The notes beneath the pieces were generated by a model. It saw only the letters and a program-made list of their open reading frames with translations, had not been told where the DNA came from and ran no database searches. Source: Sipunculus nudus (taxonomy: Eukaryota; Annelida; Sipuncula; Golfingiida; Sipunculidae). Taken from it: a stretch of DNA of 64,000 nucleotides. Shown in pieces: positions 1-11,313 of the stretch. The first letter of the stretch is position 1, and every line of letters begins with the position of its first letter. The DNA is taken from positions 1,476,001 to 1,540,000 of the forward strand of contig CM049320.1 in the NCBI GenBank assembly GCA_026874595.1, given 5' to 3'. The position numbers and the translations under genes were made by a program.

Positions 1-260
1 AAAAAATTTAAGCATACATTTTGGCACAAATATTAAAGCTGGATCAAAATATCCGACATAGCATACTGAACTATTTACAGAGGACTGGAGGAGTTAGTCT
101 CACATTAGATTTGAGTACCACAGTGACAGTAAAAGTGAATCTTAAAAAGTGTCAATGGCCCCTCCATTATATATCGGGATCAATATTATAATATTTTAAG
201 TCCGATAGGTCCATTAACATTCATTTTGTTGTCATGTTTTCCTATGCCGTGTCATTTCAG

Positions 261-537
261 GTTGGAGCTAATTGATGTGCGGGGGAAACTAAACAAGACT
301 GTTGCCACTCTGTTCACTGAAGAATTGGTGAAAGCACTAAACATCCTTGTTGACAAGAGATCAGTGTGTGGACTCCTTACCACAACCAAGTACCTGTTTG
401 CAAGTCGGGGGGGGGGGGGGGTGTTCCCTTGAAAGACTGGAAAGTGACAAATTTGATGTAGGTTGAAACTGGTTGCCGCCACCCGGAGAAAATTTTCATC
501 TTCAAGGCTAAGAAAATACATCGCAACTGTTGCTAAG
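261..537 (+). pseudogene. Tyrosine-recombinase-like exon, decayed (copy 1)
   Basis: An exon-like block follows a good acceptor (tttcag, ending 260) and ends at a donor (aag|gtgag, 538). The first part encodes IDVRGKLNKTVATLFTEEL and then KYLFAS. The last part, in another frame, encodes SSRLRKYIATVAK. I recall the order RGK..VPVLLT, then L..KR...G....YLFA, then LRKHIATLSQ from a large family of invertebrate and fish proteins related to tyrosine recombinases; the family match is from memory. The two parts are separated by a poly-G run, stops and a frame change, so this is probably a pseudogene. The following exon with the H..R and Tyr motifs was not found. Confidence 0.5.
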
Positions 538-3500
538 GTGAGAAGAAAAATTCATACAATAGTTCTGTATTAAATGTATAAATTTCATACACTAAAGAAT
601 AGAAGTAGTTTGGAAAACATTACTATATGCCGTTTCCTAAACTAAGTCTGGATTTTTGGAAAAATGAACTAGAATTGTCAGTGCATGCCATAATTGTTCT
701 GTGTGTCAAAAATAAGCTAGAAGGTTGATAGAACCCCATTACTATCTGCCATTTTCTTAATTCAGACGGAAACATTGGAAAAAAAATAACTGATATTGTC
801 AGTGCATGCAAAAATTGTTTTGTGTAAAAAAAGCTGGAACTTTGAAAGTACCCCTAATGCTAAACCTGTCAACATCGCATGAACATTTTTCTTACAAGTT
901 CACGCAAGTATATTCTTGATTTGTAAAGTGTTGTCGAGTATTGCATTGTATGTATTGGCGGTCTCAATAATCTAATAAACTAAACTAAACAATTTTATGT
1001 TTCTTGGATAAATATGCATATCCGGTTTTATCATTAAATAAGATTAGTATGACCATATCTCTGAACTGTAGACATTTTAGACAAAACTGAACATTGGTTA
1101 GTTTTATACGTCACTAGGGTGAACGAAAGCCAGTAGTCGCACATATTAGTGCATGAAAAGTCTATTTGATATACTAGCATATATATAAAGCATGTTCTCG
1201 ACCTTTAATTAGTTCACTTGGGCATTTGTTTTCATTTGATAGGAGTCTTATGTGGAATTTCAGCTTGATAGGTATTAAGGTACTGAAACCTTTCTGTTTA
1301 CAGGGAATTCGATAAACTACAATTTCATTTCAATTGAGACTTAAAAAACAGGGGAAAATGGTAATGTTTTTTATAAAAATAGCAAAAACGTAAAATTAGA
1401 AAATATCAGATTATATGATTTTGTTCACATAAAACTAATTCTTCTTTGTTTTGTTTTTACATGTTCACAGATCATGGATCTAGACAACTCAAGATTTCTC
1501 ATGGGTCGCAAACCATATGCAGCACAGCATAAATACTCAAAAAGGCTTCGTGTCATTAGGAAACTAAAGTACGCGAGGTTTAATTTTGATACTACAGGCA
1601 GTAGTGTGTAAAACGTTTTATCGTTTGAGAAGCATATGTAATCCATTCTGTCTGTGTGTTAGTTTTCAATTTATTTACTCAAGAGTGGATGTGGCGCGCC
1701 AACCAAGTCCAAGTTAATTGTACCCCCATATTTTATGCAGTCAGCATAATTGTCTAGGCAACACATTTTCAAATAATATAATTAAAAATGAAACACATCA
1801 GCCTTATTATTTGATTTCATAAATCTTCCTTAAATAAAAAAAAATCAGCTTAAGGTGTTGACTGATGGATCCCTAGTTTTTATCCAGTTTGTATTTTTTT
1901 GTGTAATTTGATTTGTACAGGGGTAATTGCCAAGTTTTTGGATGTTTTAGCATCACTGATGCCATGCTTTTCTATAAGTGACTAATTGTTATAGAGATTT
2001 TTTTTGTTTAGCAGGAATCATATTCTACTTTCCATGTTTGTAGGGTAATAAAACAAAAAAATTTCCAGATATGCATGTGATGTTAGGGTGATCCGACTGA
2101 TGCGGGAGACGACATTAGGGAACAGCTCAACCAATACAGATGAAACAACTGATGGAGCAGTTAGCTGAATACTGGCCTCAAAGATGCATCCATGATCTCA
2201 CTGTGGGGCTTCGTTTCCCATCCAGTTTTGATTCAGAACCCAAATAAAGACTCTCCTTCTCCCGATGTTGTGTCCACAGCAAAGACGTGCTCACAAGGCT
2301 CGACGAGATTAAGGCATCGATCAGTTTTACATTCTGTAGCATTCTGAAGTTGACCCGACACGGAACGTGTGTGCAGCAGTTAATTTTTCTAAATTACATC
2401 ACACATATACAGTTGTAGTAATCTTTTATTAAATTAAAAAATATATTTATAAGTTTTCTTTTCATGAAGTTATAGTTAGAACTATTTAAATATAATATAT
2501 ATAGTTTCTAGATCTTATTAGATATATACATCTTGTTATATACTGATTTATTTTGCTACGAGAAAATGTAGGCTCCTGTCCAAGATCTACTACGGATATT
2601 CAAACTTCCAGGCCAATGCTGGTACATATAAATATGCCTCAGACAGGGCGCAAGTTTACATTAAATCGTGTAATGGTCGCAATCTTCATAACATTCAGTT
2701 TCATTTCAGTCTTCAGGGATGAATGTGACAGCTAAACCCAGCTAGAAACTGGTATCAATATATTGTTAATATTATGATTGTCAGTTTGATGTATTTGTAT
2801 ATGTTTGTTTTGAATTCTTAACAGGTGACGAAGTAGTTTGTCGGACACAAAGCAAATATTGTTCAGAGAATGACAATGGTAACCAAACATAAATTACACC
2901 ATCCGTATGACGTGGTCATTTGTCTAATGTACGACTCTTATAGGAGTTGTATAGATCACTAACCAGTGATATCACGTCCGATAAACGTCATGCTCCGTCA
3001 TCACTTAGCAGCCTGTCTTAGGCAAAAGATGTTTCCCTATAATGTTACATCAGATTTTGTTCATCATCTGAGATTTAACATTATAATAATATTTACTGAA
3101 AAATGTTAATTTACTTAACACATAAGACAACAGGAATAACAACACACAGACAGGGGAAGGGTAGGAGCGGGCTCATCACTGAAACGTTCCAGACCAACAA
3201 CGGTAAAAAAAAAAGAAAAACAAATTTCCATGGTGTATCACATTTATACATAAAAGTTGGAGAATTTATAATTTTTCGCCATTTTTTATGCTAATCCAGT
3301 AAATTTAATCAAGCAGCCCATGTTCAGCTCAAGGGGCCAACCTTCTGAAGGATTGAAATATGATAGTCCCCACATTGTACAGATTTGTCTTATTCATGAT
3401 GTTAACTGTAAATGTGCACATTTTCCTAATTTTGTCTCTTATTAATTATACAAATTTTAAGAAAAAAATTGTTCCTTTTTAACTTGCCACATAAACAAGG

Positions 3501-4560
3501 AGATAAGAGCACCAGCATATTCAAACCAACAGATCACTAGTTAACCCTTTTATTTCTGCACATCAGTGATGTAATGGTTTACTTATGTGTTCAACATAAC
3601 CATATCATCACTTGAACACTTTAAACGAAGTCCTATCTTGATTCTACCTACTCATCAACATTTATGGTATTTCAGGTGAAATGTGTACACAACAAGTAAA
3701 TTCAAGGAATCTATGTCCCCTGTTGGTGATTAGCGACACTAATTAGTGACACTGACTGATCATATCAACAATGAAAGATCCTTTTGTATTTCTTATCTTA
3801 TCAGACGAAACAAATCCCATCAAAAGTAAGCATGAGAGAAATCACTAACCCATGTCTGAATGAAATCGGATAATATTTAGGAAAGTTATCGAACGGAAAC
3901 GAACCTGGCATACGGACAGACAGACAGACAGACCAAAATAAATGTCCTGCGTTCCGGGACGCGGGGGACTAATAATGTATTTCAGAATAACCACATTTCT
4001 TTCAATACATCAGCTGTAAATCCATGTATTATTGTCCTCTTTATAGATGCTAACCATAGAGTCACTTCATTTATCTACAAGATATCAGTAATATTCGACA
4101 CGTCCGGATCATATTTCAACCCAGACGGCCAAACAACACGGAGGCAGCTCATATGGCAGATCCAACTGGATATATCAAACGTATGGCACTGTACTGGAAA
4201 AATTCCGAGCAGAATGACAAAATGTCTAAAACTGAAAGAACAGGACCCTTATATATAACGTGTTCAGTCAGAATGACAGAAATTTGTATGATCTCCTTGG
4301 TGGTCATGCACCACAGACGTTTGGTGGTTGACCAGTGAGATGCATACACATGATTGGTATGTCACCGTCCCCTGGAGCAAACAGGAGACAGCTTCGTTGC
4401 AGATGCTACAGTGTTGACAAATTTAAACTAGGGACCCATGGGTCTCGACGCTCAGCTGCATTTGTCTATAAGGATATATGTTTATGAGGTTTTCCAAAAT
4501 ATTGGTCCTGTGATCACTTTGAAGCAAACCTGTCTACCCAAATAGGAGTTATCATTCATA
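538..4560. other. Non-coding part of duplication copy 1
   Basis: AT-rich sequence with no convincing gene. Possible exon scraps lie near 1470-1550 (after ttcacag) and 2070-2250 (after tttccag), but no family is recognisable and stops are frequent. A short GACA run (about 3917-3935) sits in a segment typical of dispersed marine-invertebrate repeats. The same sequence recurs at 11314-15336. Confidence 0.5.
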
Positions 4561-4579
4561 AACTAATTTGTGAATGGAT

Positions 4580-5770
4580 GGGCCCTGTAACCTTAACCTT
4601 TGACCTTATGGCCCTAAAATCAAAAGGAAACTTCCCCTATTGGCTGGTGCACCATATGTTGATGATGGAAGGATTGAGATGAAAAGTTTGGCTTAAAATC
4701 CATCCACAATCTTTCTAAAGTAGTGGGTACTGTGACCTTGACCTTTGATCTCATGACCCCAGAATCAACAGTTCTTACTTTGGTGGTGGGCCATATATAA
4801 GTCAAGTTTGAAACCAATATTTCAAACTTAACTGGTGTTATCATCTGGAAACTAATATATGGATTGATGGCCCCCTTGACTTTGTGACCACAAAATCCAT
4901 CAGTTACTTCCACTATTGGCAGGTGAGCAACATCTGGAAGATGTTTGGCTAAAATTATGTCAACAATCTCTTTAAAGAAATGAGTCCTGTGACCTCGACC
5001 TTTGTCCTTATGACCCCAAAATCAAAAGGTATCTTTCATTATTGGTGGGTCATATATAAGTCAAAATTGAAACAAATAGGTCAATCCAAACTGGAGTTAT
5101 CATCCAGAAACAAATATGTGGACAGATGGGCCACTGTGACGATGACCTTTGACCTTGTGATCCCAAAATCAATCAGTTTCTTCCCTTATTGGCAGCTCAG
5201 CTATATGTGCAAGATGGAAGGTTTCGGATGAAAAGTTTGGCTTAAAATGCATCCACAATCTTTCTAAATTAGTGGGTACTGTGACCTTGACCTTTGACCT
5301 CATGACCCCTAAATTGTATAGAATCTTCCCATATTGGCAGGTAAGCAATATCTTGAAGATGGAAGGTTTGGGATGAAAAGTTTGGCTTCAAATGCATAAG
5401 CTTCTTTTTAAAGAAATGAGTCCTGGAACCATGACCTTTGACCCATTGGACCCCAAAATCCACACGGTTCATACTTAAGTGGTAAGTCATATATAAGTTA
5501 AGTTTGAAACCAATATGTCAAACTTAACTGGAGTTATCATCTAGAAACTAATTTGTGAACAGATGGCCCCTGTGACCTTGACCTTTGACCACGGACCCCA
5601 AATTCATTTATGCTTTCCCCATACTGGCAAGTCAGCTAAATGTGCAAAATGGAAGGTAAGGGATGAAAAGCTTGGCTTAAAATGCAGCCATAATCTTTTT
5701 AAAAAAGTGAGTCCTGTGACCTTGACCTTTGACCTCATGACCCCAAAATCATATAGGTTTTTGCTTTAGT
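4580..5770. repeat. ~145-bp tandem array with direct TGACCT half-sites (copy 1)
   Basis: About nine degenerate units. Each has a core around TGTGACCTTGACCTTTGACC, followed by an A-rich stretch, a TATTGGCAGG-like stretch and GAAAAGTTTGGCTTAAAATG. Exact TGACCTTTGACC occurs at 5143, 5288, 5432, 5579 and 5723, a spacing of 144-147 bp. Diverged forms lie at 4594, 4739, about 4876 and 4996. Read on the minus strand the core is GGTCAAAGGTCA, the direct repeat with 1-bp spacing (DR1) bound by RXR/HNF4-type nuclear receptors; function here is untested. Confidence 0.85.
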
Positions 5771-5857
5771 GGCGGGCCATATGTAAGTCAAGTTTGAAAT
5801 CCATGTGTAAAAACAACCTGGGGTTATCATCTGGAAACAAATTTGTGTGGATGGACG

Positions 5858-5861
5858 GATG

Positions 5862-5894
<33 letters not shown>

Positions 5895-5895
5895 G
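5858..5895. repeat. GACA microsatellite (copy 1)
   Basis: Run of GACA/ACAG tetranucleotides closing the ~145-bp array. The same run is found 10776 bases downstream in copy 2. Confidence 0.85.
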
Positions 5896-6165
5896 GTGAT
5901 AACTATATGGCATCCACTTGTGATCAATAAACACACCAGGTTTTGGGACACTAGATGTAGTTACAGCTGAGAAACTGACATGATTTTTGTCATTTTATAG
6001 TAAAAAAAATATATTCGTTAAAATAACAAAAAATACAGGTGGCGCCACCACTTTTCGGGATCTGATAAAACTAGTCATGGTCAATATTCCAAGGTAATTT
6101 TTTTTAACTCCCTGGGTATTCACTTAGAAGTTTCTAGGTCTAGCAGTTACGATTTGTGCCCTGCT

Positions 6166-6215
6166 AACAGACGGCCGGACAGCCGGACGGCCGGAGGGCC
6201 GGACGGACGACCGAC
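6166..6215. repeat. GGCCGGAC-rich short tandem run (copy 1)
   Basis: Imperfect repeats of GACGGCCG and GGACAGCC in otherwise AT-rich DNA, part of a dispersed repeat. It is preceded at about 6040 by the 12-bp palindrome GGTGGCGCCACC. It is duplicated near 16942-16991. Confidence 0.8.
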
Positions 6216-6314
6216 AAAGCGCCATTCCTATACCTCAGTTGACTTCCAGACAGCTGAGCTAAAAATAGTACGTCACGACAGTTCACACAGAGATTAGTAC
6301 CGCAAATTTTAATA

Positions 6315-7200
6315 TTACCACAAATACCTTTGGAAAAGGGGTGGAGGGGAAGGGATGAATTAAGTGCGTGCAGCTTAAGTGGTTTCGAGTTGCGTGTACT
6401 TGAGATAAGACGTAAAACCTTTTGTAAAAGTTATGTAAAAGACGCAAAGCATGTCGGCTACTGACGCGTCAGGTTATATTGTGTAACGAAGGACCAACGT
6501 CTCAAAGACTTGGAGGTTATTCTGTTTTAGTATTACCGAAAATACCTTTGGAATTAGGGATGGAGGGGGGGGGGAGGTTAATTAAGTACTTGTAGCTTGA
6601 GTGGTTTCCAGTTGTGCGTATTTGAGATGAGACGTAAAGCCTTTTGTAAAAGTTACGTAAAAGACGCAGAGCATGTGGGATACTGACGCGTCAGGTTATA
6701 GTTTGTAACGAAGGACCAACGTCTCAAAGACTTAGAGGTTATTCATTTTTAGCTTTACCGCAAATACCTTTGGAATAAGGGAGGAAGGGGAAGGGATAAT
6801 TTAGTGCGCGTAGCTTGAGTGGATTCAAGGTTTGAGCGTAGTAGAGATGAGACGTAAAAGTTTTGTAAAAGACGCAAAGCATGTGGGATACTGACGCGTC
6901 AGGTTAAATTGTGTAACGGAGGACAAACGTCTCAAAGAGTTGGAGGTTATTCATTTTTAGCTTTACCGCAAATACCTTAGGAATAAGGGATGGAGGGGAA
7001 GGGGTAATTTAATGCGTGAAGCTTGAGTGGTTTCCAGTTGAGCGTAGTTGAGCTGAGACATAAAACCTTTCGTAATAGTTTTGTAAAAGACGCAAAGCAT
7101 GTCGGCTACTGACGCGTCAGGTTACATTGTGTAACGAAGGACCAACGTCTCAAAGACCAGTTGGTTATTCATTTTTAGTATTACAGCAAATACCTTTAGA
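6315..7200. repeat. ~218-bp tandem array with CTGACGCGTCAG palindrome (copy 1)
   Basis: Four full units and a partial fifth start at 6315, 6533, 6755, 6963 and 7181 (spacing 218, 222, 208, 218). Each full unit has ACC..AAATACCTT near its start, a GAGACGT-type motif (GAGACAT in one unit), the perfect 12-bp palindrome CTGACGCGTCAG, and ACGTCTCAAAGA. GAGACGT and ACGTCTC are complementary and flank the palindrome, so each unit can form a symmetrical foldback. No coding potential is seen. Confidence 0.85.
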
Positions 7201-8428
7201 ATATATGGACAACGTGCTATATTATCTTCATTGAAATTATATTTCATCATATACTGGATTGAGCCGTACTTCGTAATTCCTTCTACAAATATACATTTAT
7301 TATATTTTATGTTAACACAGTTGTATTCATCTTCGGACTTTATAAAAAAGTGAATTTATGTCAAGTCTCATTCGTCGATCGATATTAACCTAATATGAAG
7401 GAGTGTTAGGATTATTCGTATGTCGATGTCTTTATGTCTTGTAACACACTGCATATAAATAAGACATGTCTAGGGTATATATATGAAACACAGGGTTATT
7501 TATATAATACACCAGTGTCTTCTAAGAAGATATGGGTGAATATGGATGATCCAAGTAAACACGCGTCTATCATTAAGACACCCGCGTTTATCATTAGACA
7601 CTAGACGCGTCTTTAATTGACTTGTCTTAAATAAGTTTATAATAATGGTCTCCCATGCCAAGTACACATCTGTGTTTCTTGTGGATTGGGCAAATTTATT
7701 GGAACTTTTGTTGGTAAAAAAATTTATAGCTACATATTAAGATAATTTCAACTCTAAAAGCTGCTTCTACATGTCTGCTATAAAACATTCACCAAGTTAA
7801 ACTCAGCAAATAAAAAACTGAATTCAATACACCGACAACTTCTTGAGCCTGCCGAGAAGACACAGAGATAAACGCTGGGTTTTTTTTTGCCACTGCTCGC
7901 GGGACAACAAAGGTTGACCACCCGATGTTGTCTAGCCAGTTAAATAGGTCTGCGTGGAACACAGGGCTGCGTGTTCATTTGACCTACATTCCACAACCGA
8001 CAGAATCTTCTTGATACACAGTCACTGCTGTTGCTTATTCTTAATACATATTCCTCTTACTGATTAAGATCGACGCCATAATGGTAAGCACCAATAGTTT
8101 CCTGAATATTTAGTGTTCAGAGAGAGTATCATCTTGTTTATGGTCATGTTTATTAACATTTAGCCACTGCATGATGCGGACCTGTCATCTGTCTACCCTG
8201 CAAAGGTAAGCCATGATGGCCAGTGGAATGTTGTGGACTGAAAATCGAATGTTTCATGTAAATGCATAGTTAACTTTATGATTTCAGTCGAAGAAAGATT
8301 AAAGATCTAATCGAAGGGCTAACATGCTGTTTGAAATATTAAATTGTTTACGTGTGAGGCCATAAACAAAAGTGTCCATTTGATCATATTATAATATGTA
8401 CTGTAGGGTATGTAAATGTTTCTTTCAG

Positions 8429-8564
8429 TCAGGGAGTGGCTGAGGTTGACATAAGGCAACACCTAAGCAGCAAGCCTGCATGGGAAGCTCCAAAGATGAC
8501 TGTCTTCCTCGATGACCGAGGCGACATAATGGAGGGAGCCATTACAAAACTGTACCATGTGTAA
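8429..8564 (+). CDS. Possible terminal exon, unknown protein
   Basis: An open stretch after a good acceptor (ttctttcag, ending 8428) encodes about 44 residues including VAEVDIRQHLSS and TVFLDDRGDIMEGAITKLYHV before TAA at 8562-8564. A possible upstream mini-exon (8164-8205, donor gtaag) does not join in a compatible phase. GACATTAGGGAACAGCTCAA near 2113 (and its duplicate) looks distantly similar. I do not recognise the family; it may be chance. Confidence 0.2.
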
Positions 8565-9626
8565 CACAGTACTAGCAGCACAGGCTACTACATGCTCTAC
8601 TATATGTGTGATCCAGATTATCCCCAAGATCTACCCTCAGATCTTAGGGCAATCCAGCCGTTTGTTTTGAAAAACACCATTGATTTTTCAAAACATAATT
8701 AAAAATGCATTAAATTCAAGGTCAGACTAAGTGAAATGATACTGAAAATGCAGAAATAAATACACATTTATTTCAACATACAGGAATGAAAAAATTCTGG
8801 AAAGTAAAAATTAAAAGCTATTGGCAAGATTATAAAATTTAAGGATATTCGTTCTAGAAATTTTCATTAAAATTTAATAATTCATTCTCTTTTTTCTCTA
8901 TCACACTTAAAAAACATGAAACTGGCTGAGCCAATATATATATTTTTCTCTTGGCCATATCTCATGCCAGAATTTAGCATTTTCAATATCTTTCCACCAA
9001 ACCTGAAAAGTGCATTTTAGTATATCTTGTTTTTTTTATGCCTTGAGCAAAAGTGGATTCCAGAACATATTTTTTTAATCAGTTCTAATGGCAACATTAT
9101 TTATAAATGTATATTATTTAATATTTTTCACCACAGCAGTACTGAGCTAAATGCCAAAATTGCAGTAATAGTGATGGAATATTTAGAATACCTTGCTTTA
9201 CATGTATTATGCTATAGTGGATTTCAGAATACCTTTAAGTTGCCAATGTACTTATAAAAACATTTATTTGTAAATGTATATGAAATTTTTGCATCACAAT
9301 AAATTTGTAACTGTAACGTGTTATGTTGTATTTATTCATAGGTGTATCCACATAACGATGACCATTAATCTTCCAACCGATGATGACTGCACATATGCAG
9401 AAGTCAACATTGGGTGTACATTACACATGTCCAGCCTGTACATGTACTCAAGGCAGATTAGAAAACTCTACACGTGTTCAAGGCACCGTTAAATATCCTA
9501 GACATGTCACTAATACCCCGGTGTCTTAAACAAGCCCCTCGTTAGTCATTTACAGGAGACACTGAATTCTTCCAAGAAGACATGAGACGCGTCTTCCCTA
9601 GTGTTACATTTAGGGGTATTTAAATA

Positions 9627-9693
9627 AGACATGTCTAAGTCATTTTTTATTTACAGTGCAGTAAGACATGTCTAAGTCATTTTTTATTTACAG
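9627..9693. repeat. 33-34-bp tandem duplication carrying AGACATGTCT
   Basis: Two adjacent copies of TAAGACATGTCTAAGTC followed by ATTTTTTATTTACAG. The palindrome AGACATGTCT is also at about 7463, and AGACGCGTCT occurs near 7607 and 9585. The decamer fits the p53-family half-site pattern RRRCWWGYYY; no function is shown. Confidence 0.75.
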
Positions 9694-9704
9694 GGCAGAA
9701 ACTA

Positions 9705-9963
9705 CTATTTATATAAAAAACAAAGTGTCAGATGCCGGCACAAAAGTGCTATTGTAGGATATGTGATTACAGGTGTAGGGAACCAGGCACAAGCCAGATT
9801 GCTGTTTGAGTCAGCTTTGCCCTCCAAGAAATACCAGAAGTGTCCAAACTGGAACCACTCCTTGCCAACATGCACAAAGACGAGATCCATAGATGTTTGC
9901 TTGGGGACAAACTGATTCTGAGGTCTGGGTTGGTACTCCTCCAGAATTGGCCATCTAAAGAAA
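9705..9963 (-). CDS. Possible minus-strand exon, unknown protein
   Basis: On the minus strand a strong acceptor (polypyrimidine tract then ctttag, around 9958-9972) precedes an open frame with WPILEEYQPRPQNQFVPKQ and EWFQFGHFWYFLEGKAD. No donor is clear and no family is recognised. It is only an exon candidate. Confidence 0.25.
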
Positions 9964-11032
9964 AAAAAAAGATATCTCACAAAGAATACTTCAGCTTGGA
10001 AGGCTGAAACAAGAGGTGGTTGTCACCCATAACAGGTGCTGCCTTTGATGCGGTGGCAAAGGACACACTTGCACTATGTGTAAAACTTCTTCAACTGATG
10101 AAATTGCAGTCTTATAGAAGCGTGCCCTTGCTTTACGTGTAGGTCACAATCTGAAGAAAGTTTCCCATTCGAGTAACGAATTGCCCTGAGATCTGATGAT
10201 AATGCTGGCCAGGGCGAATCGGAAACATTCCTAAAACTGCACAGTCAAGAATTGACTGACTATTGTCAGTCCGATTGCCCTGGCCACGCTGGTGGGGAAC
10301 AAGTTCAAAAAGCCACGAATGAACCCGTTGACTGACTACCTGATAAAACTTATGGCTTATGTGGACAGTGAAATCAAGCGTCTTTCCAATGTACATATGA
10401 ACGAGACATATCAAAGCAACTGGCGCAGCTTATGTGAACCTGTTTTTTTCTCAAAGGTTATCCTCTTTAACAAGAGATGAGAGGGGAAGTGGAGAGCATG
10501 CTCTTGAAAGCTACTCGTCCAGACAGGACAGAAGGGACATTAACCATGAAATCATGCAGTCCCTGACTCCGATGGAGAAGACACTAAATAGTTAGGTATA
10601 TCACTTTAGCATGTCAAATACAGGGTTTTATTTAAAACTGTGGTCTCAATAAACAGGTGGTCTTAATAAAAAGGACAATTACAACCAAAATCAATGCTGT
10701 TTGTTCAATCAAGTGTGATCTGAATAGACAGGTGGTCTTAAGACAGGTTACAACCGTCTTTTTTTTCAAAAAAAAAAATTTAAGCATACATTTTGGCACA
10801 AATATTAAAGCTGGATCAAAATATCCGACATAGCATACTGAACTATTTACAGAGGACTGGAGGAGTTAGTCTCACATTAGATTTGAGTACCACAGTGACA
10901 GTAAAAGTGAATCTTAAAAAGTGTCAATGGCCCCTCCATTATATATCGGGATCAATATTATAATATTTTAAGTCCGATAGGTCCATTAACATTCATTTTG
11001 TTGTCATGTTTTCCTATGCCGTGTCATTTCAG

Positions 11033-11313
11033 GTTGGAGCTAATTGATGTGCGGGGGAAACTAAACAAGACTGTTGCCACTCTGTTCACTGAAGAATTGG
11101 TGAAAGCACTAAACATCCTTGTTGACAAGAGATCAGTGTGTGGACTCCTTACCACAACCAAGTACCTGTTTGCAAGTCGGGGGGGGGGGGGGGGGGGTGT
11201 TCCCTTGAAAGACTGGAAAGTGACAAATTTGATGTAGGTTGAAACTGGTTGCCGCCACCCGGAGAAAATTTTCATCTTCAAGGCTAAGAAAATACATCGC
11301 AACTGTTGCTAAG
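11033..11313 (+). pseudogene. Tyrosine-recombinase-like exon, decayed (copy 2)
   Basis: Duplicate of the exon at 261-537 with the same acceptor and donor. The poly-G tract here is 19 bases instead of 15, which changes the frame after YLFASR and adds a short alternative tail. The C-terminal LRKYIATVAK part still lies in a different frame, so the longer G run does not repair the reading frame. Confidence 0.5.

Larger units (their letters stand above)
1..7400. repeat. Large direct duplication, copy 1 (truncated by window start)
   Basis: This segment recurs at about 10773-18176. The offset is 10772 bases before the poly-G run (407-421) and a constant 10776 after it; the whole shift comes from 15 versus 19 G. 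All small reading frames I compared are identical apart from those crossing the G run. Homology stops abruptly after position 7400, where the two copies go on differently. The left end lies outside the window, so the unit is longer than 7.4 kb. It could be a recent segmental duplication or a haplotype/assembly duplication. Confidence 0.95.
7401..10772. other. Single-copy spacer between the two large duplicates
   Basis: About 3.37 kb found once in the window, mostly non-coding. It contains repeated 10-bp palindromes of the AGACATGTCT/AGACGCGTCT type, two weak exon candidates on the plus strand, one on the minus strand, and a repeat tail near 10635-10760 (GGTCTTAATAAA, ACAGGTGGTCTTAA) resembling the repeat that enters the window at 63948. 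Confidence 0.6.
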
